Below are positions 57,581 through 64,000 of a DNA stretch of 64,000 bases, in pieces (the first letter of the stretch is position 1; every line of letters begins with the position of its first letter). The stretch comes from CAVPMW01 sp963706515. GTDB lineage: Bacteria > Chloroflexota > Anaerolineae > Anaerolineales > UBA4823. Location of the stretch: contig CAVPMW010000023.1 of the NCBI GenBank assembly GCA_963706515.1, forward strand, positions 1 through 64,000, given 5' to 3'. Under the pieces are notes generated by a model. That model did no database searches. It was not told the origin of the DNA and saw nothing but the letters and a program-made list of their open reading frames with translations. The position numbers and the translations under genes were made by a program.

Positions 57581-58429
57581 CTATTGCGAGTGATGGTTCC
57601 GGTTTTCATTCTGAACCTGCATTTGAGCGCGCGAAACCATGAAATCCAGCACCGGATAGAACCCGCTGTTAAGGATAGAGCTCCCATAATAAAATAATTT
57701 TGTGTCTGCTCCCGGGAGAATCACGTATCTCTTCTTCTCTACCCCGCGCAGAATTGCTCGAGCGACAAATTCTGCTGAATGAGGAGTTCCGTTCCTGCTC
57801 AATGCCTCCGTCACCAAGGGTCTTAGCTCAGCCTCGCCAGCCAGCTGGGGCGTGCGGGTATCACCCGGGAAAACGATGGAAACCCGGATTCCGAACGATC
57901 TCATTTCCGAGCGCAGCGTATCTGTGTAGCCTCGCAAGGCAAATTTTGAGGCGCAATAGGCCGAGTAGCCAAATACACCGATGAAACCGGCAACCGAGGC
58001 AATGTTCACGATATGACCCGCGCGGCGCTCGATCATTCCAGGCAAAACTGAATGGATAACGTTCAGCGTTCCAAAGTAATTGGTCTCCATGAGCTGGTGG
58101 AAGATTTCCCAGTCTAAATCCTGGACTGCGCCAGGATGGGTGATTCCAGCTGAATTAATGACAATGTGAGGCAGCCCCACCCGTTCGATCAAATTTTGCA
58201 CAGCTTCTTTTGTCGCTCCCCGGTCGGTGACATCCACCGCCAGGGCGCCGCATTTTTGCTCGCTGCTGCGCACACACCCGGTTATCTCACCCAGCGCCTC
58301 CTGCAGGCGACCGGGATCACGAGCCAGTATCCAGACGTGCGCCCCCTCTGCAGCCAGCAGCCGGGCGGTAGCCAGACCAATACCGCTTGAACCACCTGTT
58401 ATCAGGGCGACCTTGTGGGTGTAAAACAT
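57581..58429 (-). CDS. 3-ketosphinganine-reductase-like SDR
   Basis: 282 residues. Short-chain dehydrogenase with TGGSSGIG at 11-18, NSAG at 92-95, and catalytic Ser145, Tyr158, Lys162 in YCASKFALRG. The segment after it, IVFPGDTRTPQLAGEAE, mimics the P(P/G)DTxTP motif of KDSR/TSC10 reductases, which reduce 3-ketosphinganine to sphinganine. The hydrophobic C-terminus could associate with the membrane. It is 25 bases upstream of the SPT-like gene, so the pair is probably one operon. Many SDRs have broad substrates, so the assignment leans on context. Confidence 0.75.
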   Translation of the reverse strand: MFYTHKVALITGGSSGIGLATARLLAAEGAHVWILARDPGRLQEALGEITGCVRSSEQKCGALAVDVTDRGATKEAVQNLIERVGLPHIVINSAGITHPGAVQDLDWEIFHQLMETNYFGTLNVIHSVLPGMIERRAGHIVNIASVAGFIGVFGYSAYCASKFALRGYTDTLRSEMRSFGIRVSIVFPGDTRTPQLAGEAELRPLVTEALSRNGTPHSAEFVARAILRGVEKKRYVILPGADTKLFYYGSSILNSGFYPVLDFMVSRAQMQVQNENRNHHSQ

Positions 58430-58644
58430 GCCGTCAAGTCAGAAGACCATCAGAGAATTGATAAGGTCGCTGCACGAGGAATCTCCGAGAGGAAGATGTA
58501 TTTCGACTGCCTGCAAAAGGCTAGATGTCACAATATTACAGCGCTAATGGGCAGGATTATACTTGATTATATCCCTGATAATTTTTCGATCGAGAATGGG
58601 GGCAGGCGAATTGCATGCGATCGCTTCAGTGTTAAAATCCAGGC

Positions 58645-59546
58645 ATGACTTATACCACAATAATCGAGCCCGCTGATCTTGCAGAACACCTGGGAGATCC
58701 CGATTGGGTGATCCTGGACTGCCGCTTTTCCTTGCAGGATACTGAGCAGGGGCAGCGCGATTACCTGGCGGCGCACATCCCAGGGGCAGGCTACCTTCAC
58801 CTTGACCGTGACCTGAGCGGGGCGGTAATACCCGGCAGGACGGGTCGCCATCCCCTGCCGGAGGCAGAGGCTGCCTGCCAGACGTTTGCAAGTCTCGACA
58901 TCCATCCCGGGGTGCAGGTAGTGGCATACGATGGCGCCGGCGGCAGCCTGGCGGCCGCGCGGGCGTGGTGGCTGCTGCGCTGGTTGGGATTCGATAGTGC
59001 GGCGGTGCTCGATGGAGGCTGGCAGGCATGGGTCGAGGCGGGACTCCCTCAGCAGGCAGGCTCACCCAGCAATCGGGCCTCACCCAGCAATCGGGCCTAG
59101 CCCAGGTTTCGGGCGAAGAGCCACGCGCACCAGCGGATTTTCGATCACAACCCAGGCCCGAGCTGGCTGTTTCCAGCCTGGAGGTAGAACGGATGCGCGT
59201 TAACCCGGCGTACCGTTTGGTAGATGCGCGCTCGGTCGACCGCTACCGGGGTGAGAACGAAACGATCGATCCGGTAGCGGGACACATCCCGGGGGCAGCA
59301 AATGCCCCGTATAAAGACGTGCTGAGTGTGACGGGCAAGCTGCTATCCGGCGAAGATCTGCGGGCGTATTACCTGAAATTATTGGGGGGCGTCGAGGCGA
59401 GCCGGGCGGTGTTCTACTGCGGATCGGGCGTGACCGCCAGCCTGCACATCCTGGCTATGCTGCACGCCGGGTTAGGCGAGGCCCGCCTGTACGCCGGCTC
59501 CTGGAGCGAGTGGATCACGGACGCTCAGCGTCCAATTGCCAGATAG
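58645..59546 (+). CDS. Two-domain rhodanese sulfurtransferase, frameshifted
   Basis: About 300 residues when repaired, as in thiosulfate or mercaptopyruvate sulfurtransferases. First domain: WVILDCRFSL, AHIPGAGYLHLDRDLSG, GGWQAWVEAGLPQQAG (no catalytic Cys, as usual). Second domain, in another frame: RLVDARSVDRYRGENETI, GHIPGAANAPYKD and the active-site loop FYCGSGVTAS. The break lies near 59056-59062 and corresponds to one missing base. Just after it, an 18-base unit is repeated twice plus one decayed copy (59063-59116), encoding LTQQSG-type hexapeptides in the linker. Confidence 0.88.
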
Positions 59547-59582
59547 CCCGATGCAAACCAGCAGGAAATTCAGGAACTAAAC

Positions 59583-60353
59583 TTAAAGCTCTGTGTAGCG
59601 GGAGTCGTCTAACTCCTTGCGGGATTTTTCCTCAGACCCGGTCGGGCTCAATTGAGCTGGGCTGGCGGCTGGAGCCAGCTCTGCCTGTTCGGCAGCAAGG
59701 AGCTGGTCGCGGGGCAGGCTGTGCACCATGCCCCACCTGCCGCAGTGCGGACAGCGCTCCAGCTTGCCCATGCCAATGTGCAGCGACCAAAAATGTAAAG
59801 CGAACGGCCTCCCGCATTTCGCGCAGATTGTTCCGCCGGATACGCCGTACTTGCGCGGCTGCCCCATGGGGACCGGTTGGCGGCGGCGACCCATGAGCAG
59901 AGGGATCACGAACGAAGCGATAATCACCAGAAAAACGATACCCAAGATAGGAACGACGATCCTTATAGCACTCTGCCACCCCTCACCTGCGGTGACAAAT
60001 TTTAAGCGGAGCAGGTTGGATTGCAATTTTTCCCCAGATGCGGTTTCGCCGGTTGCTTTGAGCGTATGAATTCCTATGGGATAACTATCGGTAACAAAGC
60101 GCAGGCTGAACGGGGGAGCAGTCGCTTCACCGATGACCTTGTCATCGATGTAGAAATCGACCCGCTGGAGATCGGCGGGTCCGGCAGCTTTCATCGAGAA
60201 CGTACCCTGGATTTCACCCGTTCCGGAGGAATAACCGAAATTGCGCGACAGGCTGAGCTTCAAGGCGGGGCTGGTCGGGGTCTGGCTGAAAGAGGATGCT
60301 CCCAATAGGAGGCCGGAAAGTGCGGCGATGAGGAGGCTAAACCGGGTGCTCAT
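59583..60353 (-). CDS. Secreted Ig-like domain, membrane helix and cytosolic zinc ribbon
   Basis: 256 residues from the ATG at 60353, which has AGGAG upstream. Signal peptide (FSLLIAALSGLLLGASSFS), then a bacterial Ig-like domain (VDFYIDDKVIGEATAPPFS; YPIGIHTLKATGE), a membrane helix (AIRIVVPILGIVFLVIIASF), and a zinc ribbon with CAKCGRPF and CPHCGRWG. The order puts the Ig-like part outside and the zinc ribbon inside. It follows an ABC transporter operon and may be its accessory protein. Function unknown. Confidence 0.78.
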   Translation of the reverse strand: MSTRFSLLIAALSGLLLGASSFSQTPTSPALKLSLSRNFGYSSGTGEIQGTFSMKAAGPADLQRVDFYIDDKVIGEATAPPFSLRFVTDSYPIGIHTLKATGETASGEKLQSNLLRLKFVTAGEGWQSAIRIVVPILGIVFLVIIASFVIPLLMGRRRQPVPMGQPRKYGVSGGTICAKCGRPFALHFWSLHIGMGKLERCPHCGRWGMVHSLPRDQLLAAEQAELAPAASPAQLSPTGSEEKSRKELDDSRYTEL

Positions 60354-60377
60354 ATCTTTTCTCCTGCGAGGCGCTCT

Positions 60378-60469
60378 AAGTACAGTCACATAAATTCTGT
60401 TGGATATTCAGGTATTTTCCAAGCCAGATTATCGAAGCGCCATCTATCAAAAGTTTTGTGACTGTACTT
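60378..60469. repeat. Miniature element with AAGTACAGTCACA ends
   Basis: 92 bases bounded by perfect 13-base inverted ends AAGTACAGTCACA and TGTGACTGTACTT. No coding capacity. It lies just beyond the repaired stop of the ABC permease gene. No second copy is seen in the window. Confidence 0.65.
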
Positions 60470-60471
60470 CG

Positions 60472-61261
60472 TTACTTCCAGCGGGTAAGGATGGTCTCGC
60501 GCTGGAACAGGCGCACCGCGGCATAGATCACAGCCAGGTCCACCACGAATAAGAGCGACGATCATCAGCAGGATCAATTTACTGTTGATGATGAAGAATC
60601 CGAATATCTGCCCGAAGAAGATCAAGAGGACCGGGATGATCACGACTGCCGAGAGCTGCTCTGCCGCACGCGGCTCGTTGACCCGGGAAGAGACCATCAG
60701 GGCGAAGTTCACCGACAGGATCGCCAGCAGGGGACCCAGGAAGAATACAGCCAACAGCCACATCGGGTTCAGGAGGGCGGAAAGCGCGGCCGGGTTGTGG
60801 ACGATGATCGCGGCTCCCACAGCAAAGATGAGAAAGCCAGCCAGCGTCGCCACGATTGCCGGAACGGCGGCAGCCAGGTTCTTTCCGGTGAGCAGCTCGG
60901 CAGTGGTGATGGGGGTCGCCAGCAAAGGCTCCAGGCTGCGCGTGGTCTTCTCGCCCACGATGGAATACGCGGCAATGTTGACCGGAATGATGAGCGGCAT
61001 CAGCATGAACAGCAGCATGAATTGGCTGACCATTTGAACCTGGAAGCACACGCCTACATCCAAATTGGGCGGGCAGATCCGGCTGAGCTGCGCGGGCAGC
61101 TCGCTGGTGAGACCGGTGCTGCCAGGCGATTGCAGGACAGCCAGCATAACCAGCGGGATGGCAGTGAAAAGCAGGGGCATGAAGATGATCGTAAAAATCA
61201 CCATGCGATTCTTGAATACTTCTGCCCACTCTTTCAGGATGATTGTTTTTATCTTATCCAT
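60472..61261 (-). CDS. ABC-2 type permease, frameshifted near its end
   Basis: About 262 residues when repaired. Six membrane helices; the first cytoplasmic stretch IILKEWAEVFKNR and SIVGEKTTRSLEPLLATPIT are typical of ABC-2 permeases of the NatB/CcmB type. The given frame runs through a non-coding element to 60386. Removing one base around 60549-60553 gives FVVDLAVIYAAVRLFQRETI and a natural stop at 60472. It works with the ATPase encoded 33 bases upstream. Confidence 0.88.
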
Positions 61262-61294
61262 AGTGTCGCCTATGACAAAGCATTGAGGATCGGT

Positions 61295-62206
61295 TCAGGC
61301 GTTCTGGACGAGCTGCAGGTAAACATCCTCCAGCGAATGGCGCAGCTCACCGACGAATTGGATCTCGGCTCCGGCTCCAACCAGGACGCGGATGATCTCG
61401 GGATTGTGCAGCTCAGGATCATCCAGGGTGATGACAAGCTTATTGTCCATGATCCGCGCCTCACGGACGAAGGACAGCTCCTTCAGGGTTGCGGCGTAAG
61501 CCGGATCGGCGCTGCGCAAATGAAAAACGACTTTGCGCCCGAACAGCTCGGAACGCAGCTTATCGGGCGTATCCACCACCAGCATGTGGGTCTTGAAGAC
61601 GCCGATGCGGTTGCACAGGCGGTCGGCCTCATCCAGGTTGTGCGTGGTGAGAAAGATGGTGCGACCCTCCCCGCTCAGCTCGGCGATGAACTCACGCACC
61701 AGGTGGGCTGCCTCAGGATCCAACCCAGAGGTCGGCTCGTCGAGAAAAAGGATGGGCGGCTCGTGCAGTAAGGCGCGGGCAACAGCCAGCTTTTGCTTCA
61801 TACCTTTAGAGAACGTACCTGCCTCGTCAAAACGGCGATCCCACAATCCGAGCATACGCAGATATTTGCTCACCTGCCCTGCGACGTCTCTGACTTCGTA
61901 GAGATGGGCGAATATTTCCAGGTTGCGCTCGGCGCTCAGGTTATCGTACAGGCCCGGGGATTCGGTCAGGATACCGACCGAGCGGCGGATGTCCTGGTCC
62001 TGCTTTCCGACGGTAAAACCGTTGACTTGCGCCGAGCCGCTGGTGGGAGCGATGAGGCTGGCGAGCATGCGCACCGTGGTGGTCTTGCCTGCGCCGTTCG
62101 GGCCAAGGAAGCCAAATACTTCGCCCTCAGCGACTTCCAGGGTCAGCCGGTCAACGGCGAGCAAATCGCTAAACTTCTTGGAGAGGTTGTCAGTTTGAAT
62201 CATCAT
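61295..62206 (-). CDS. ABC transporter ATP-binding protein
   Basis: 303 residues. GPNGAGKTTT Walker A, SKGMKQKLA signature, LFLDEPTSGLD Walker B, TTHNLDEADRL switch. The long C-terminal extension (FGRKVVFHLRSADPAYAAT and on) is typical of NatA-like exporters. With the following permease it forms a two-gene exporter; substrate unknown. The YhfC gene 21 bases upstream may be in the same transcript. Confidence 0.93.
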   Translation of the reverse strand: MMIQTDNLSKKFSDLLAVDRLTLEVAEGEVFGFLGPNGAGKTTTVRMLASLIAPTSGSAQVNGFTVGKQDQDIRRSVGILTESPGLYDNLSAERNLEIFAHLYEVRDVAGQVSKYLRMLGLWDRRFDEAGTFSKGMKQKLAVARALLHEPPILFLDEPTSGLDPEAAHLVREFIAELSGEGRTIFLTTHNLDEADRLCNRIGVFKTHMLVVDTPDKLRSELFGRKVVFHLRSADPAYAATLKELSFVREARIMDNKLVITLDDPELHNPEIIRVLVGAGAEIQFVGELRHSLEDVYLQLVQNA

Positions 62207-62227
62207 CGGTTTCTAATGGTGTCAGGA

Positions 62228-63106
62228 TTAATGGCTGTAGCGGGTGCGATCGAGTTGGTCAGATGTGACTTCACCTTCGGGAGTATACGCCGAAAGACCT
62301 GGAACCAGCTGCTCCGTCTGATCCGGAGTTGATGGGGGGAGCGGCTCGGGAGTGCGCAGGAGGAAGATCAGCCCAAGCGCGCATAAGGCAAATACGCCGA
62401 TCAGCGCCTCGGTAACATACACTCCCCAGGTAGGTGCGGCGTACACAGCCACTGCGTCCGATATTGCGTGCAGGAAAACTGCGAGCCAGACCCAGCGGAT
62501 GCGGCCGCGCAGGAAGGCTTGCAGAACAACGATCGATAACGCCATCTGGACGGGCAGGGAAAATGCTCTTTCTACCGCCCCCAGGAGGCTGTCAAATGAT
62601 GACGCAGACCAATAAGTCGCGATTTGCTGCTGTGCCAGGTTGAGCTGCTCGCCCTGGAAATACCTGGTGAGGTCTGCAGATTGCAAGGCGACCATCTGGA
62701 TGAAAGCATACAAAACCAGGACGCCAACGAAGATGGCTTCGAGACCGCCGTGTCCGGCGCCCATCAGCAGTCCCTTAGACCAGCTGCGGGCGTCCTTAGC
62801 CCACCAGCGGTAGACCCCGTAGCGGGTCCACTCTTCCCACAACCCGGCGCTCAAGCCCAGGAGGACAGCATTGAAAATCAAAGCATAGGAGGCCGGGGGC
62901 GAAGGCAGGATGCCTTCTCTGAACAGCATGGTCAGGATGTAGTTGAAAGGGATGTGACCCAGCTGAGAGATGAAAAATGTAGCAGCCCCAATCCACCACA
63001 AACGCCAGCCTATCTTGAAGCGGCGGGTCAGGAAAAAGCCTAAGCCAACCGCCAGGCCGATCGCCAGCAAGCCATTGAGAGGATGGATGATATATAGAAT
63101 ATTCAT
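62228..63106 (-). CDS. YhfC-family membrane protein, predicted intramembrane protease
   Basis: 292 residues from the ATG at 63106, with seven or so membrane helices. LLGLSAGLWEEWTRYG, MGAGHGGLEAIFVG and VFLHAISDA are the conserved acidic and His positions of YhfC, which is related to CAAX-type intramembrane metalloproteases; activity has not been shown for this protein. The hydrophilic tail is Pro/Thr rich. It lies just upstream of an ABC exporter and may modify its cargo. Confidence 0.75.
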   Translation of the reverse strand: MNILYIIHPLNGLLAIGLAVGLGFFLTRRFKIGWRLWWIGAATFFISQLGHIPFNYILTMLFREGILPSPPASYALIFNAVLLGLSAGLWEEWTRYGVYRWWAKDARSWSKGLLMGAGHGGLEAIFVGVLVLYAFIQMVALQSADLTRYFQGEQLNLAQQQIATYWSASSFDSLLGAVERAFSLPVQMALSIVVLQAFLRGRIRWVWLAVFLHAISDAVAVYAAPTWGVYVTEALIGVFALCALGLIFLLRTPEPLPPSTPDQTEQLVPGLSAYTPEGEVTSDQLDRTRYSH

Positions 63107-63249
63107 AATGCCATCCGTATTCGATTCTACTTCGTAATTATACATGTGCTTATGCTGCTCCGGGAGACGCCTCACTCGCCGGCGCTCGATGAGGGGATGG
63201 AAAAATCCTGGTAGAATCGAACAGGTTTATGCGGACTGCTTATTGAAAG

Positions 63250-63840
63250 ATGAAACGGGTCAGGTTTATTGATTCTGATTTCGAACTGACTTCTGAGCTG
63301 GAGGGGATGCTTGAAAGCGGTCAAGCCGAACGGGAGGAGCTGGCTGCCGCACTGATCAGGGAATATTTCGCGCCGGTATACTTGTTCGCACTGGCAGCAT
63401 TGGATGACCGCGCCCAGGCTCTCGAGGCGGTGATCAGCGGGCTCGGCAAAGCACTCGCGGAAAGCGATGCTTACAGCAGCCGGGAGGGGGTGCAGGTCTG
63501 GTTATGGCGCTTTGCGCTGAGGGCGATCTCGTCCATGCAAAGAAAATTAACCTGGCGCAGGAGCATTCACATAGCTCCGGCAGAAGGATACGCCGGAAAG
63601 GGATCCGCTCAAGGCGGATCTGCCAGCCAGGCAGAGCTAAAAGTCCTGCAGGTATTCGCTAAACTGAATAATCCCGAGCGCTGGGTGGTGCTTTTAAACC
63701 TCCTGGGCGACCTCCCGCCGGATACCATCGCCGAGATCACGCGCAAGTCCCCTGAGCAGGTTTCCGAACGGTTGGTTTCTGCAATCAAGGCGGCGGCGGA
63801 TAATATATTAATCGGGTCAACCCTTGACCCTCAGGGATGA
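63250..63840 (+). CDS. ECF-like sigma factor
   Basis: 196 residues. The first part (ALIREYFAPVYLFALAALDD) is sigma-2-like; WLWRFALRAISSMQRKLTWR follows; the last part (RWVVLLNLLGDLPPDTIAEI, SPEQVSERLVSAIKAAADNI) resembles sigma-4 with a helix-turn-helix. It is divergent in sequence and has no strong core motif, so confidence is moderate. A gene beginning just inside its 3' end could be its anti-sigma factor. Confidence 0.65.
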   Translation: MKRVRFIDSDFELTSELEGMLESGQAEREELAAALIREYFAPVYLFALAALDDRAQALEAVISGLGKALAESDAYSSREGVQVWLWRFALRAISSMQRKLTWRRSIHIAPAEGYAGKGSAQGGSASQAELKVLQVFAKLNNPERWVVLLNLLGDLPPDTIAEITRKSPEQVSERLVSAIKAAADNILIGSTLDPQG

Positions 63841-64000
63841 ACGATCAGCCCTGAAAGCAAAGCTCCTCGAGGCGCTGGATAAACGCTGGGAGGGCTGGCA
63901 GACCGATAAGAGGGTCCAGCCGGAGCAGGTCTTGCCTGCCTTGCTGGAATATGCCGGCAGGCACGCCACGCGTCGCCGCCGCCAGGTCAGGCTTCAGGAA
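63824..64000 (+). CDS. Partial hypothetical protein at the window edge
   Basis: 59 codons from a TTG at 63824 to the end of the window, open and without a stop. It overlaps the sigma-like gene's end, which suggests translational coupling. The visible part is helical and highly charged (ERSALKAKLLEALDKRWEGW; HATRRRRQVRLQ). In such positions an anti-sigma factor is common, but the visible part has no zinc-binding His-x3-Cys-x2-Cys and nothing confirms it. Confidence 0.4.
   Translation, partial: MTLRDERSALKAKLLEALDKRWEGWQTDKRVQPEQVLPALLEYAGRHATRRRRQVRLQE

Noticed and set aside
60386..60471. C-terminal tail of the ABC-2 permease as given
   Set aside because: It translates the AAGTACAGTCACA element; the other frame gives a normal permease end and stop at 60472.

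Overview
The window looks like a chromosomal segment of a bacterium of the phylum Chloroflexota, most likely class Anaerolineae. This is inferred from gene content and style, not from a marker tree. Pointers are a caa3-type oxidase operon with a fused heme A/heme O synthase, an L31 protein with an RNA-polymerase-alpha-CTD-like tail, paired Tat-signal L,D-transpeptidases, a mixed GH13/GH57 glycogen cluster, many small zinc-ribbon proteins, and long bidirectional hairpin terminators. The DNA is moderately GC rich and densely coding. I see no tRNA, rRNA, CRISPR array, prophage or intact insertion sequence.

Layout. 0-3 kb: fructose-1,6-bisphosphatase, an RNase-H-fold DUF429-like protein and an AlkZ-related winged-helix protein. 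3.5-11.7 kb: the oxidase operon coxB-coxA-subunit IV-coxC-sco-cupredoxin-surf1-ctaAB, preceded by a receiver-like ORF. 11.8-14 kb: two L,D-transpeptidases. 14.2-17 kb: a ferredoxin and an ABC exporter. 17.4-18.6 kb: queF and a queuosine-precursor transporter. 18.7-22.3 kb: pyruvate phosphate dikinase and a TPR protein. 22.4-26.7 kb: rplU-rpmA-rpmE behind a near-consensus promoter, then tdk, hpt and a CCA-adding-enzyme-like nucleotidyltransferase. 26.8-32.6 kb: a signalling block with two histidine kinases, two response regulators, an HTH protein and a TPR protein. 32.7-39.6 kb: GNAT, monoglyceride-lipase-like hydrolase, DsbA-like protein, DUF554, cobalamin adenosyltransferase and a MoxR/VWA pair. 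39.7-50.4 kb: glycogen and alpha-glucan metabolism (malQ, glgC, glgA, GH57, giant GH13). 50.6-55.9 kb: a 1293-residue kinase-ATPase-TPR-solute-binding fusion and a GAF-PP2C phosphatase. 56-58.4 kb: DUF6194 and a serine-palmitoyltransferase/3-ketosphinganine-reductase-like pair. 58.6-64 kb: a rhodanese, an ABC transporter operon, a YhfC membrane protein and an ECF-like sigma factor at the edge.

How the genes work together. FBPase, PPDK, GlgC, GlgA, MalQ and the two glycoside hydrolases give gluconeogenic flow into glycogen and its remodelling. The oxidase operon carries structural subunits plus copper delivery (Sco), assembly (Surf1) and heme A synthesis. The SPT-like and KDSR-like pair could make a sphingoid base.

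Two things stand out. First, at least twelve frame interruptions split otherwise well-conserved genes, and ten of them are one extra base. This looks like systematic single-base over-calls in the assembly, so I annotate each such locus as one gene with the repaired reading. The two apparent in-frame fusions (receiver-CoxB, SRPBCC-PDZ-DinB-GlgC) may be artefacts of the same kind. Second, the window carries several small non-coding repeat families with terminal inverted repeats, including a three-copy family whose termini read AGTATCTATCCGAAAAT.
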